The notes beneath the pieces were generated by a model that ran no database searches, was not told the DNA's origin, and saw only the letters and a program-made list of their open reading frames with translations. Below, piece after piece: positions 17,201 through 25,063 of a stretch of 64,000 nucleotides of DNA. The first letter of the stretch is position 1. Every line of letters starts with the position of its first letter. The stretch is from Negativicoccus succinicivorans (GTDB lineage Bacteria; Bacillota; Negativicutes; Veillonellales; Negativicoccaceae). A program made the translations under genes and the position numbers. Location of the stretch: contig NZ_JACHHI010000005.1 of the NCBI RefSeq assembly GCF_014207605.1, forward strand, positions 1 through 64,000. Reading direction: 5' to 3'.

Positions 17201-17295
17201 AAAAAGAACTGCCGCTCACCGAGGCGAGTAAAATCAATTGTTTGCGCTGCCACATAGGGGCCGAACGCCTGCATCATCAAACGTAACGGTCTCAT
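14245..17295 (-). CDS. sbcC: Exonuclease SbcC, SMC-like ATPase subunit
   Basis: A 1016-residue Rad50-type ATPase that with SbcD cleaves hairpins and DNA ends. It has Walker A GPTGAGKTT (about 32-40), two long coiled-coil arms rich in Glu, Gln and Lys, and a central zinc hook CPVC near residue 505. The C-terminal lobe has LSGGETFQASLALALGLAD and Walker B VFVDEGFGTLDAD near 955. The start at 17295 overlaps the sbcD stop (ATGA). A longer frame to 17313 lies within sbcD and is not supported. Confidence 0.96.
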   Translation of the reverse strand: MRPLRLMMQAFGPYVAAQTIDFTRLGERQFFLVHGPTGAGKTTIFDAICFALYGKTSSERDARNMRSAYAPTSLPTRVELDFALGDTCYRVVREPAQRLSKQRGTGTTERPAKVEFVKIAGDGKELESMGDRNVQGKILDLICFDVDQFRQVVLLPQGNFRQLLLASSAEREQILAKLFATEIAARVASLLKERAQALASSFEEAKRDRERDLGAENVTTEEELQSAIQITQAEWNEAKDAELVLAKARQEAQQSAQAAQTWQDLKSKEKIALAVQKKLADESEMMQEKAAELERWQKATTMADSMQALTDEQTKGSRYRQQQSEWEPELKQLQEETLYWAKEEEFLDAERSAQSEYKLEQERLTRVIGWFDEVAQLTRQEEENQKKHAAAEERQKAAQAEAERFAKAITDLSEQGNALRELAEKEPIWEEKLASHKRRQKEYQAYRKRQQDHDAVRGDIETLKNTLALQQTALQNVVKKREHLADLREKNWAAWLGAELTAGTPCPVCGSLHHPQPAVTDEEMPDEATWQDAQEEEKLAQEKLAATQQLLSQLTERESLLAQELNAADALLASLTDTQLIEQETELQTKHQEAMSAQAEFERVKVQLTAQQEQEKKANETLQKINEELAKIESAGTVVTTKLEEAQRQIPPQFTNAESVKAQVVQLREKIENYERREKAFSSKAKEVQKKEQDLRQEYEKVTRLLEECRHNYKTKRDGLLERAKASGFTDMTLLAEAIAQGPSITERRQEIQKYQADCIANKTRLEEIKKELDGMAAPDLAKVMAAVSQAEKEHKEAVERMTMFGIKVKRLAAAAQKMKEYAQIFAKLDQEQAVVGRLSELANGSSVTGEQGRLSFQRYVLQTLLDDVIMAANVRLEKMSHRRYQLVRAQAATDQRRAAGLDLEVNDFWTGDRRPANTLSGGETFQASLALALGLADTAQAYAGGLRLDTVFVDEGFGTLDADALNEAIRILTDLREGGRLVGIISHVEELRQRIDTRLEIEKTETGSRAHWVLG

Positions 17296-18413
17296 GACTC
17301 CGCCTCCTGCCATACTTCGGCCATAACCTGTGTCTCGGTTTCATCGAGCGGCCGACCGCCGACATCCTCGATAAATTGCGCAAACATATCCGTATAGGTT
17401 AACCGACGAATGTCCGCTGTGGTGCGCTCGCCCTGCTGCGCTTTGAGGCCGATCGGTTCCAGGGCCAGCACGTTCGGAAATTTTTCGCGCAGCCGGCTCA
17501 TCGCGGCCAGCACCGGCGCCTCATCCGTCAGTCGTAATAACAAATAATCGTCACTCGACGGCGTAAGGTCGCCCATAAGTTCCTGAAACGCGCCCGTGAT
17601 GATGCGCAAATCACGACGCTTGCGCAAGGTAACACTCTCCCGCCGCACCGCTCCTGCCGCATCAATCTCGACCAAATCAACGCTTTTCTGCTGTTCCACT
17701 TCATTGAAGGAGTATTTTAACAACGAGCCGCTGTAACGCAATTTACCCTCCGCCATAGTTTGCGGTCGGTGCAAATGTCCGAGCATCGTGTAATGAAAAT
17801 CTTGGAATACATCCGTTCCTACCTGTGACGATCCGCCGACGGAAAGCGGCCGTTCCGAATCCGACGGACTGCCGCCGGCCACAAAGGCATGCGCCACGGC
17901 AATACGCCGGGCCGATGACGGTACCTGCTGCAACAGACGCTCTGCCTGCACGCGGAATAAGCTGTCATAATCACGCACCTGCGGTTCATCGTATTTGATT
18001 CGTATCGTAGCCGGATCGGCAAACGCAAACGGGCAAAAATACACCGGTCCCGCCGCATCATGAAGCACAAGCGGCGCGGTATCGGCTTCGGCCATGCCGT
18101 AAATATAGACACCGCTTTCGCGCAAAAGCCGCGACCCGTACGACAAGCGATCGGTGCTGTCGTGATTACCGCTGATCGCAATCAAAGGAATAGCGGCGTA
18201 GCTTAATTCCGTAACCATATCATCCCATAAATGCACGGCATCCGTAGGCGGCACTGCGCGGTCATAGATATCGCCCGCCACCACCACAGCGTCCGGTCGG
18301 TAGTCACGCACCAATGCGCTGAAATCTTGCAGCGTGTACGCCTGATCTTCCGTCAAGTAACGTTCATAAAAAATTCGTCCTAAATGCCAATCGGCCGTAT
18401 GAATAATGCGCAT
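17292..18413 (-). CDS. sbcD: Exonuclease SbcD, Mre11-like nuclease subunit
   Basis: A 373-residue calcineurin-like phosphoesterase. The dinuclear metal motifs are present: ADWHLG (near 7), VVAGDIYDR (about 46-54), ISGNHDS (about 80-86), AHAFVAG and MLGHLHRPQ. It has a strong ribosome site AAAGGAGCTGCT-ATG. It forms a two-gene operon with sbcC, transcribed from an extended -10 promoter. Confidence 0.96.
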   Translation of the reverse strand: MRIIHTADWHLGRIFYERYLTEDQAYTLQDFSALVRDYRPDAVVVAGDIYDRAVPPTDAVHLWDDMVTELSYAAIPLIAISGNHDSTDRLSYGSRLLRESGVYIYGMAEADTAPLVLHDAAGPVYFCPFAFADPATIRIKYDEPQVRDYDSLFRVQAERLLQQVPSSARRIAVAHAFVAGGSPSDSERPLSVGGSSQVGTDVFQDFHYTMLGHLHRPQTMAEGKLRYSGSLLKYSFNEVEQQKSVDLVEIDAAGAVRRESVTLRKRRDLRIITGAFQELMGDLTPSSDDYLLLRLTDEAPVLAAMSRLREKFPNVLALEPIGLKAQQGERTTADIRRLTYTDMFAQFIEDVGGRPLDETETQVMAEVWQEAES

Positions 18414-18439
18414 AGCAGCTCCTTTAATGTGTTTTTTTT

Positions 18440-18448
18440 ATTATATCA
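18440..18448 (-). promoter_or_regulatory. Extended -10 promoter of sbcDC
   Basis: The minus strand reads TGATATAAT (TATAAT at 18440-18445, TG at 18447-18448), about 27 nt upstream of sbcD. There is no recognisable -35 at 17 nt. Confidence 0.65.
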
Positions 18449-18512
18449 TCGAGGCTCTTTTACCGATGCGTGGGAATGATGAATAACTTATGATTTACTA
18501 AAATACGATTAT

Positions 18513-18540
18513 AAAAAAATCCCCCGAAGGGGATTTTTTT
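18513..18540 (-). terminator. Terminator after the secreted unknown protein
   Basis: AAAAAATCCCC-CGAA-GGGGATTTTTT forms a perfect stem. It overlaps the stop codon of the minus-strand gene at 18539 and is followed on that strand by the T-run. Confidence 0.88.
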
Positions 18541-19129
18541 ATGACAATGTTAAAACGATTGTCTCCAATAATCTTGTTTGCACTTCCGTTGCCGCGGACA
18601 CTTTACCGTTGCGCTGATCATATGCCAACGCTTCCGTGTTCGGCAAAAGCAGCCGTGTTTTGTCATGGCTCCGATAGACCAAAAGGCGCTGCGGTATAGT
18701 AAGAGCAAGATCCGGATGTTCGCGCCACAATGATTCCGCTTGCGGGTCGTGGTACTCGATCATCCAAAAAGGATTGTTCTCATCCCCCATTGTGGTAACC
18801 GTCACCGCTGTATAACCGGCTTGCTCCAGCGCCGTTAACAGACAAGGCACCCATTTCTGCGGTTCGGTTTTAAGCGTCACTTCATACGCATTGCGACCGA
18901 CGCGTTCGCCTTGCAAACCGGCTTGTTGTAAAATGGCAAAGCTTTTTTCAAACTGCGGGTAGCGCGTGTCATAACGATCTCTTTCACTCGGAATGTCGGT
19001 ATAAATTCCACCGCTGACGCCGTGATGATGACCGAAACCGATGCCGATCCCGAAATTTACCGCGCCTGTTGTCATTGTTACACCAAAAGACAAACCAACC
19101 GCTAATACCAAATATTTCCACCGTTGCAT
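18539..19129 (-). CDS. Predicted secreted protein of unknown function
   Basis: A 196-residue protein with a Sec-type signal peptide (about 1-23: basic MQRWK, hydrophobic LVLAVGLSFGV, small residues near TTGA). A Gly/His-rich patch GIGIGFGHHHGVSGG follows. The mature part has RYPQFEKSFAILQQAGLQGERVG and a predicted alpha/beta domain ending in TRLLETIVLTLS. I do not recognise the family. The histidine triplet could bind metal, but this is only suggestive. It is monocistronic, between a terminator and the divergent cshA promoter. Confidence 0.7.
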   Translation of the reverse strand: MQRWKYLVLAVGLSFGVTMTTGAVNFGIGIGFGHHHGVSGGIYTDIPSERDRYDTRYPQFEKSFAILQQAGLQGERVGRNAYEVTLKTEPQKWVPCLLTALEQAGYTAVTVTTMGDENNPFWMIEYHDPQAESLWREHPDLALTIPQRLLVYRSHDKTRLLLPNTEALAYDQRNGKVSAATEVQTRLLETIVLTLS

Positions 19130-19211
19130 CGTATCACCCCTTTGGAAAGTTTATATTTTCAGTATAGCACAAATTAATATATGAATTTATGCATGATTTT
19201 ATCTCATCTCA

Positions 19212-19220
19212 TGATATAAT
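19212..19220 (+). promoter_or_regulatory. Extended -10 promoter of the DEAD-box helicase gene
   Basis: TGATATAAT (19212-19220) is an extended -10 with no clear -35 at 17 nt. The predicted leader is about 22 nt and includes a very strong AAAGGAGG ribosome site. Confidence 0.65.
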
Positions 19221-19249
19221 AGATATTTGATGAATAAAGGAGGAAATAG

Positions 19250-20785
19250 ATGTTAGAAGAATTTATCAATTTGAAAATATCCAAACCGATTATTACCGCC
19301 CTGAATGAAATGGGTTTTGAAGAGCCGACACCGATCCAGCGCGAGGCCATTCCGATCGCTTTGAGCGGCCGTGATATGATCGGCCAGGCACAAACCGGTA
19401 CGGGTAAAACAGCGGCATTCGGTATTCCGATGCTGGAACGTGTACCGGCCAAAGGGGAAGGTCCGTTTGCCCTTGTGCTGGCGCCGACACGTGAGCTTGC
19501 CATTCAATCGGCAGAAGAGATCAATCGCTTGGCGCAACACTTGCCGCACTGGGCATTGCCGATTTACGGCGGTCAGGACATGGGCCGTCAATTGCGCAGT
19601 CTTAACAAACGTCCGCCGATTATTGTTGCGACACCGGGCCGTCTGATGGATCACATGCAGCGCGGAACCATTTCACTCGACAATATCCGGCTCGTTGTGC
19701 TTGACGAAGCGGATGAAATGCTCAACATGGGCTTCATCGATGACATTAACAAAATCGTCAGCGCTACGCCGGAGGATCGGCAAACGCTGCTGTTCTCCGC
19801 CACGATGCCGAATGCCATTCGTGAATTGGCTGACAAATTTCTGACGGAACCGGAACATGTCACTATGAAGATGAAAGAAGTGACCATTGATCTGATTGAC
19901 CAGGACTACATTGAAGTAGCGGAACGCCAGAAATTCGATGTACTCTGCCGCCTTTTGGATATGCAGGATCCGACGCTTGCGATTATTTTCGGCCGCACCA
20001 AACGGCGCGTCGATGAAGTAACCGAAGCATTAAAGAAACGCGGTTATACGGCGGAAGGTTTGCACGGTGACTTGTCGCAGGCGAAACGTGATAAAGTCAT
20101 GCGTCAATTCCGTGAAAATACGATTGATCTTTTGGTCGCTACCGATGTGGCGGCGCGCGGTCTTGATATCAGCGGCGTAACGCATGTCTACAACTACGAT
20201 ATGCCGCAGGATCCGGAAAGCTACGTGCACCGCGTCGGACGTACCGGTCGCGCCGGTCAGGCCGGTTTGGCAACGACATTTGTCGTACCGCGCGAAATGG
20301 AACATTTGCGCGCGATCGAACATTTGATTCGTCGTCGTATTGCCCGTCGCGCTATTCCCAGTCTGTCTCAAGTTATTGAAAGCAACCGTAAAAATGCGTT
20401 GACCAATTTGGTGCGCACTGCGGAACAGGACAACTTGGACGGTTTCCATGCCTCTGCGGAGGAATTATTGCGTGAGTTGGATTCCGTTACATTGGTCGCG
20501 GCGGCGATTAAGCTGCTGACGGAAGAACCGGACACTACGCCGGTCAACATCACGGCGGAACGTCCGCTCGCCCGCAAAAAAGGTAATTTTGCGCATCGCG
20601 GCCCGCGCTCGGGACAAAATCAGCGTAGCGGCGGAAAGCGCAATTTCAGTCGCGGCAAACGTCGCGAACGCAGTGATCGCAGTGATCGCAATGATCGTAA
20701 CGACCGCGGCTACAAATCCACTTCGCGCAAAGGCGGCAAGAAAAAGAAATTCACCTCCGGTTTTGAACCGTACTTCCGTGATTGA
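19250..20785 (+). CDS. cshA: DEAD-box ATP-dependent RNA helicase (CshA-like)
   Basis: A 511-residue helicase with all superfamily-2 motifs: Q motif PTPIQREAIP, motif I AQTGTGKT (about 45-52), PTRELA, TPGRLMDH, DEAD in VLDEADEML, SAT, and HRVGRTGRAG. The tail after about residue 430 is basic and rich in Arg, Gly, Ser, Asp and Asn, suited to RNA binding. The family unwinds RNA in ribosome assembly and mRNA decay, often with the degradosome. It is a single-gene transcript ending at a strong terminator. Confidence 0.94.
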   Translation: MLEEFINLKISKPIITALNEMGFEEPTPIQREAIPIALSGRDMIGQAQTGTGKTAAFGIPMLERVPAKGEGPFALVLAPTRELAIQSAEEINRLAQHLPHWALPIYGGQDMGRQLRSLNKRPPIIVATPGRLMDHMQRGTISLDNIRLVVLDEADEMLNMGFIDDINKIVSATPEDRQTLLFSATMPNAIRELADKFLTEPEHVTMKMKEVTIDLIDQDYIEVAERQKFDVLCRLLDMQDPTLAIIFGRTKRRVDEVTEALKKRGYTAEGLHGDLSQAKRDKVMRQFRENTIDLLVATDVAARGLDISGVTHVYNYDMPQDPESYVHRVGRTGRAGQAGLATTFVVPREMEHLRAIEHLIRRRIARRAIPSLSQVIESNRKNALTNLVRTAEQDNLDGFHASAEELLRELDSVTLVAAAIKLLTEEPDTTPVNITAERPLARKKGNFAHRGPRSGQNQRSGGKRNFSRGKRRERSDRSDRNDRNDRGYKSTSRKGGKKKKFTSGFEPYFRD

Positions 20786-20791
20786 TTAATA

Positions 20792-20829
20792 AGCAATAAA
20801 AAAGACGCTTGCGCGTCTTTTTTTATTGC
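20792..20829. terminator. Bidirectional terminator between cshA and the ATP-grasp gene
   Basis: AAAAGACGC-TTGC-GCGTCTTTT lies within a longer near-palindrome (AGCAATAAAA...TTTTATTGCT). It sits between convergent genes and overlaps the 3' end of the minus-strand one. Confidence 0.92.
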
Positions 20830-21599
20830 TTCGCAGCGGATTCTGTATCGCTATCCTGCGTTTCTGTTTCCTTTTGATATTCCCTTGCCAAATCGGCTGT
20901 CAGCTCCTGCCAACGTGCCGTCAGAAGCTGCGCATAGGGTACCGGCGGCAAACCGTAATTTCCTAACCCGAAACCGTCGTTAACTTCCACCAGTAATGTG
21001 CGGCCTTCGCTGTCCACACCGAAATCGATGGCATAACCGCGCGGTGCGGAGTGGTACGCTGCGATCGCGCGCTGAATAATATCTACATCCGGCGTGATAT
21101 CCCATTTACCTTTATACCAGAACATTCCGAGCGGCACTCCGTCACAAACATAGACGCGCCACTCCGAAATAAATTCTATTTTTTCACTGCACCAAACGTC
21201 AATATCCGAAACAAAACCGCCGAGCTTTACCAAATCACTTGTTTCTTCCAGGACAGTGCCGATAAAGCGTTTCGTTTCTTTGCGCGGCTTGATAAATACG
21301 CGCCACAATGACGGATCATTCGTAATCGTAAAAAGCGTGGACGGCCAAATTTTCCGCCCGAGAAATTCCTGCAGTTCTTCCGGATAATCCAAATTCGGAC
21401 ATTCGATGTCCCAGCCCGTTAAGAGATCGTGCAAATCCTGTTCACTGCCGACAATGACCGTGGCCGGATCCACCGCTTGTAAGGCATGCACGGTGGTGTA
21501 AAAGTCCACATCTCCCAGTTGTTTGAACCCTTCATAGGCGATGTGCATATGATGGTCGTAGAGTAAACCGTCATGATTTTTGCGCAATAACGCTTTCAT
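20823..21599 (-). CDS. ATP-grasp domain protein (DUF4343-like)
   Basis: A 258-residue protein whose second half looks like a compact ATP-grasp fold: FISEWRVYVCDGVPLGMFWY, then GYAIDFGVDSEGRTLLVEVNDGFGLGNYGL, with the acidic and Asn metal-binding residues EVND. The N-terminal half is unfamiliar, and the C-terminal 20 residues are hydrophilic. ATP-grasp enzymes form C-N or C-S bonds, but no substrate can be assigned. I use the start at 21599, after GGAGAGCGGC; upstream codons lack a site. It stands alone. Confidence 0.78.
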   Translation of the reverse strand: MKALLRKNHDGLLYDHHMHIAYEGFKQLGDVDFYTTVHALQAVDPATVIVGSEQDLHDLLTGWDIECPNLDYPEELQEFLGRKIWPSTLFTITNDPSLWRVFIKPRKETKRFIGTVLEETSDLVKLGGFVSDIDVWCSEKIEFISEWRVYVCDGVPLGMFWYKGKWDITPDVDIIQRAIAAYHSAPRGYAIDFGVDSEGRTLLVEVNDGFGLGNYGLPPVPYAQLLTARWQELTADLAREYQKETETQDSDTESAAKQ

Positions 21600-21680
21600 G
21601 CCGCTCTCCTTTCCTCTTGCACGCTTGTATAGTTTACCTGTCCGCAAAGGGAAGGTTTATATTCGAGTTTATTTTACCAT

Positions 21681-21700
21681 CTTTTGTGCTCTCACAAAAG
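21681..21700. other. Perfect hairpin in the ssrA/ATP-grasp intergenic region
   Basis: CTTTTGTG-CTCT-CACAAAAG is an 8-bp inverted repeat 81 nt upstream of the ATP-grasp gene. It could be an operator for that gene or a back-up terminator for ssrA. The sequence alone does not decide. Confidence 0.4.
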
Positions 21701-21719
21701 TTTCGCAATGGCGATAAAT

Positions 21720-21766
21720 AAAGAAACAATTCATTTACGTCGGTTCCGCAAAAGAATTGTTTCTTT
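21720..21766 (-). terminator. Likely ssrA terminator, 13-bp perfect stem
   Basis: AAAGAAACAATTC (21720-21732) and GAATTGTTTCTTT (21754-21766) are perfectly complementary around a 21-nt loop. On the minus strand the stem ends in TTTCTTTATTTAT. It lies 50 nt beyond the CCA end of tmRNA. The loop is longer than usual for an intrinsic terminator. Confidence 0.6.
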
Positions 21767-21816
21767 CCATTTTTATCGATTTATCCTATGCCAAATACAT
21801 TTGGCGTGTGATTGTA

Positions 21817-22158
21817 TGGTGGAGACGAGGGGAGTCGAACCCCTGTCCAAAAGTATTGCCCTAACAACCGCTCCGGGTGCAGTTCATGATCGGGATTTCG
21901 CAACGGCTTCGCTCATGAACAAGCCGACCGCCGCTAGACTGAAGAGTTTCCGCTAACGTGCGTCAGTCGCGCGCGTTAACGTATCCTACCGGTTGACGCC
22001 GAGCTTATGCCGTAGGAAAACATAAGGCGGCGTGGCATTAAGCTGCCAGTGCAAATTCGTTGTTTGCGTGTAAGTTAAGTCCGGTGTTTAACGGGATGAC
22101 TGGGATCCCGACCCGCTGTCATTAGCACAACTACTCCTGTCGAAACCAGTGCGTCCCC
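21817..22158 (-). ncRNA. ssrA: tmRNA (trans-translation RNA)
   Basis: A one-piece tmRNA of about 342 nt. The 5' end GGGGACGC pairs with the 3' CGTCTCC of the tRNA-like acceptor, and the CCA is encoded (21817-21819). The T-arm has GTTCGACTCCCC. The tag reading frame (22038-22067) encodes ANNEFALAA followed by TAA, ending in the ALAA degron expected for ClpXP. The pseudoknot-rich region follows. It lies directly downstream of smpB, its protein partner, and has its own promoter inside the smpB 3' end. Confidence 0.97.
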
Positions 22159-22172
22159 GAAGTAGTAAGTGT

Positions 22173-22201
22173 AGCATACCACAATCGTTTTGTTTGTTCA
22201 A
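22173..22201 (-). promoter_or_regulatory. ssrA promoter
   Basis: The minus strand reads TTGAAC (22196-22201), a 17-nt spacer, then TATGCT (22173-22178). It places the start near the tmRNA 5' end. The -35 overlaps the last codons of smpB. Confidence 0.75.
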
Positions 22202-22662
22202 GCATGCCGCGCGGCAAGGGCACGATCCATATCGCGCTTCGCACTTTTTTCCGCTAAGTCGCGGCGTTTATCATAATTCTTTTTACCGGTGCAAAGGCCC
22301 AATTTAACTTTCACTTTGCCACGCGACCAATATAACGAGAGCGGAATGAGCGTGTAACCCTTTTGCTGCACTTTGCCGAACAAGCGGTGGATCTCACTTT
22401 TATGCATCAAAAGCTTGCGGTTACGCAACGGGTCCTGATTGAACCGATTGCCCTGTTCGTAAGGGCTGATATGCACGTTGTAAAGCCACAGCTCGCCTTG
22501 ATGTATCCTGACGAACCCGTCTTTTAAATTCACCTTGCCGGCACGCAGGGATTTAACTTCCGTTCCAAAAAGAGCAAGGCCGGCTTCATACGTTTCGTGC
22601 ACAAAGTAATCGTGTCTTGCCTTGCGGTTATCTGTAATTTGTCGTGTATTCTCGCGCGCCAT
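22198..22662 (-). CDS. smpB: SsrA-binding protein SmpB
   Basis: A 154-residue partner of tmRNA in rescuing stalled ribosomes. Family signatures are [52 protein letters not shown], and the basic tail [19 protein letters not shown] that inserts into the mRNA channel. It follows rnr by 14 nt and precedes ssrA. Confidence 0.97.
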   Translation of the reverse strand: MARENTRQITDNRKARHDYFVHETYEAGLALFGTEVKSLRAGKVNLKDGFVRIHQGELWLYNVHISPYEQGNRFNQDPLRNRKLLMHKSEIHRLFGKVQQKGYTLIPLSLYWSRGKVKVKLGLCTGKKNYDKRRDLAEKSAKRDMDRALAARHA

Positions 22663-22676
22663 ATTTCCTCCGTTTA

Positions 22677-24764
22677 CTAGCGACGGCGGCGTTTGCCTCG
22701 CTTACCGTTTTTATTTTTTAGTCGTTTCGCCTTGGCCAGCTTTTTCGCCGCTTTCGTCTTACTCTTGCCCTTATTGCGACTGCGGATGGCCGCCGATGCC
22801 TGTGCGACTTCTTCAAGCGAGTTAAATTCTCCGAGCAGGAAGTCGAGTGTGCGATGTTCGATATCGGCTTTCGCCAATGTCACGCGAACGGTATCACCCA
22901 ACTGGAAAATCGTTTGTCCGCCATGATCTTTAAACGTATAATCCCGTTCCTCAAAATGGCCTTGCCCATTATCGATCACGTCGGTATGGACCAATCCCTC
23001 CGCGCCGTTATCCAGGGCGACAAATATACCGAAATTGGCAAGTCCTGTGACGGTCGCATCAAACGCTTCGCCGACAAACGGTGCCATGTATTCCGTCCGT
23101 TTCAAATCGTTGGTTTCACGTTCCGCTTCTACCGCTCTGCGTTCCGCCATCGAAGACTGCTCCGCCGCGCGCCCTAGCCATTGTTTATCGCGCGCCGGCT
23201 GCGATTTGCCCGCCAAAACTTCACGGACCAAACGGTGCACCACGAGATCCGGATAACGTCGAATCGGCGATGTGAAATGTGTGTAACATTCGGAGGCCAA
23301 ACCGAAATGCCCCCAATTAACGATGTCATAATAGGCTTGCGGCAACGAACGCAGCGTCATTGTTTCAATAATCGGTTGGATGCCGTGTTCTTCGGCAACG
23401 GCCAACATTTTTTGAACGTCTTTCGACTCTACTTCCGCGCCCAATTCGATTTGCACACCCCAAACCTGCAACAGGTTCAAAACCATTTGCAGTTTTTCTT
23501 TGTCCGGTGATTGGTGCACACGGAAAATGGCGACCCGATTTTCTTTCGAGATAAACTGTGCGATCGTTTCATTGGCCAACAACATAGCCTCTTCAACCAT
23601 TTTTTCGGCAATGGTGCGGTCACGTTTGGCGATCTGGATCGGCTTACCCTCTTCATCCAGCAAGATTTTGAATTCAGGGAAATCAAAACTCAACGCGCCG
23701 CGTTCCGTACGCATGCGAATCAAACGTTCCGCCAGTTCCTGCCAGGTTTTGAGCATCGTAAGATGTGGTTCTAAATTGTCCGGATAAATATCTTCCAACA
23801 GTGCTTTACGAACTTCCGCGTAGGTACAACGGCGAGCACTTTTAATGATGCCGGGGCCTATTTTAGAGTTCACCACTTCGCCCGCTTTGTTGACTTCCAT
23901 GACCACGGACATGGTATAGCGATCGACGCCTTCATTTAAGCTGCAGACACCGTTTGAAAGCACTTCCGGCAACATCGGAATAACGCGATCCGCCAAGTAC
24001 ACGCTGGTACCGCGGCGAAATGCTTCTTTATCCAATTCCGAACCGCGTTTCACATACCAGCTGACATCGGCGATATGAACGCCCAGCTCCGTATTGCCGT
24101 TGTCCAATGTGCGACAGTATACGGCATCGTCAAAATCTTTGGCATCCGCACCGTCGATCGTGATAATCGGCTGATCTCGGAAATCCATCCGATCCCCCGG
24201 TGTAATCGGTATTTTCGCAACTCGTTCCGCTTCGTCAAGAACTTCTTTCGGAAATATTTTGGGGATATGGTGGCTGGCAATAATCAAGCTGATATCCAAC
24301 CCTTTATCGCCCTCGTAACCGAGCACTTCTTCGATAATGCCTTCTGCCATGCGCTTTGCTTCCGGCCATTTAGTGATGCGTACCAGCACCTTGGCGCCGC
24401 TTTTGGCATCTTGCATTTGATCGGCGGGAATATAAATGTCCGCCCCCATGCGCTCATCGTCCGGCGTTACAACCGCAAAATTTTTCTGCAATTCAAATGT
24501 ACCGACTACCGTTTCATTCGCGTGCGTGACGACCCGTACTACCTGCCCTTCATACTTACCGGCCTGTGATTTGCGTTCGAGCACTTCCACCTGTACGGTA
24601 TCGTTGTGCATGGCATTACCGCGACGTTCTTTGCCGATATAAATATCTTCATGTTTATCGTCGGTAATCAAAAATCCGAAATTTGTAGCGTATCCTTTGT
24701 ATACGCCCGTTACCATTTGTCCGGGACTGTATCCCTGCATTCGGTCAATCACTCGCTTTGCCAT
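22677..24764 (-). CDS. rnr: Ribonuclease R
   Basis: A 695-residue 3'-5' exoribonuclease of the RNB family. A cold-shock-like N-terminal domain is followed by the catalytic core ([13 protein letters not shown] with metal-binding Asp residues, [40 protein letters not shown]). A C-terminal S1 domain ([22 protein letters not shown]) and a Lys/Arg tail complete it. RNase R degrades structured RNA and works with SmpB-tmRNA on nonstop mRNAs. A short terminator separates it from secG. Confidence 0.97.
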   Translation of the reverse strand: MAKRVIDRMQGYSPGQMVTGVYKGYATNFGFLITDDKHEDIYIGKERRGNAMHNDTVQVEVLERKSQAGKYEGQVVRVVTHANETVVGTFELQKNFAVVTPDDERMGADIYIPADQMQDAKSGAKVLVRITKWPEAKRMAEGIIEEVLGYEGDKGLDISLIIASHHIPKIFPKEVLDEAERVAKIPITPGDRMDFRDQPIITIDGADAKDFDDAVYCRTLDNGNTELGVHIADVSWYVKRGSELDKEAFRRGTSVYLADRVIPMLPEVLSNGVCSLNEGVDRYTMSVVMEVNKAGEVVNSKIGPGIIKSARRCTYAEVRKALLEDIYPDNLEPHLTMLKTWQELAERLIRMRTERGALSFDFPEFKILLDEEGKPIQIAKRDRTIAEKMVEEAMLLANETIAQFISKENRVAIFRVHQSPDKEKLQMVLNLLQVWGVQIELGAEVESKDVQKMLAVAEEHGIQPIIETMTLRSLPQAYYDIVNWGHFGLASECYTHFTSPIRRYPDLVVHRLVREVLAGKSQPARDKQWLGRAAEQSSMAERRAVEAERETNDLKRTEYMAPFVGEAFDATVTGLANFGIFVALDNGAEGLVHTDVIDNGQGHFEERDYTFKDHGGQTIFQLGDTVRVTLAKADIEHRTLDFLLGEFNSLEEVAQASAAIRSRNKGKSKTKAAKKLAKAKRLKNKNGKRGKRRRR

Positions 24765-24781
24765 ACGCCACCTCCGGAAAC

Positions 24782-24803
24782 AAAAAGCCCGCCTCAGCGG
24801 ACT
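24782..24803 (-). terminator. Short terminator between secG and rnr
   Basis: The minus strand reads AGTCCGC-TGA-GGCGGGCTTTTTG, with a stem of seven pairs including one G-U and a five-T tail. It may be partial, because rnr has no obvious promoter of its own in the 42-nt gap. Confidence 0.65.
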
Positions 24804-24806
24804 TTG

Positions 24807-25055
24807 TTAGTACGTATTCAAGTATTTCACAAGCGCTAACGTAGTCAACGCGAAAACAATACCCAAAATAACGGTTAAGCGCGATAAAATCGCATCTTTG
24901 CCACGCGCTTTACCACCGAAGAAGGTATCTGCCGCGCCGCCGATAGAACTCCCCATACCGGCTGTCTTGCTTTCTTGCAGAACCACAACGGTAATCAATA
25001 ATACCGCGATGATCATCTCTGCAAACATCAACGTCATCTTCAAAACAGTTTTCAT
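24807..25055 (-). CDS. secG: Preprotein translocase subunit SecG
   Basis: An 82-residue membrane protein with two hydrophobic helices (about 9-27 and 58-76). The conserved cytoplasmic loop is VVLQESKTAGMGSSIGGAADTFFG. SecG assists SecYE-SecA protein export. Its ribosome site (AAAGGAAAGG) overlaps the end of sigH, and the two genes are 8 nt apart. In B. subtilis secG precedes rnr-smpB but is not next to sigH. Confidence 0.95.
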   Translation of the reverse strand: MKTVLKMTLMFAEMIIAVLLITVVVLQESKTAGMGSSIGGAADTFFGGKARGKDAILSRLTVILGIVFALTTLALVKYLNTY

Positions 25056-25063
25056 CCTTTCCT

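Noticed and set aside
20580-20745. Short near-repeats in the cshA 3' end (GATCGCAGTGATCGCA type)
   Set aside because: They encode the Arg/Ser/Asp/Asn-rich tail of the helicase, not an independent repeat array.
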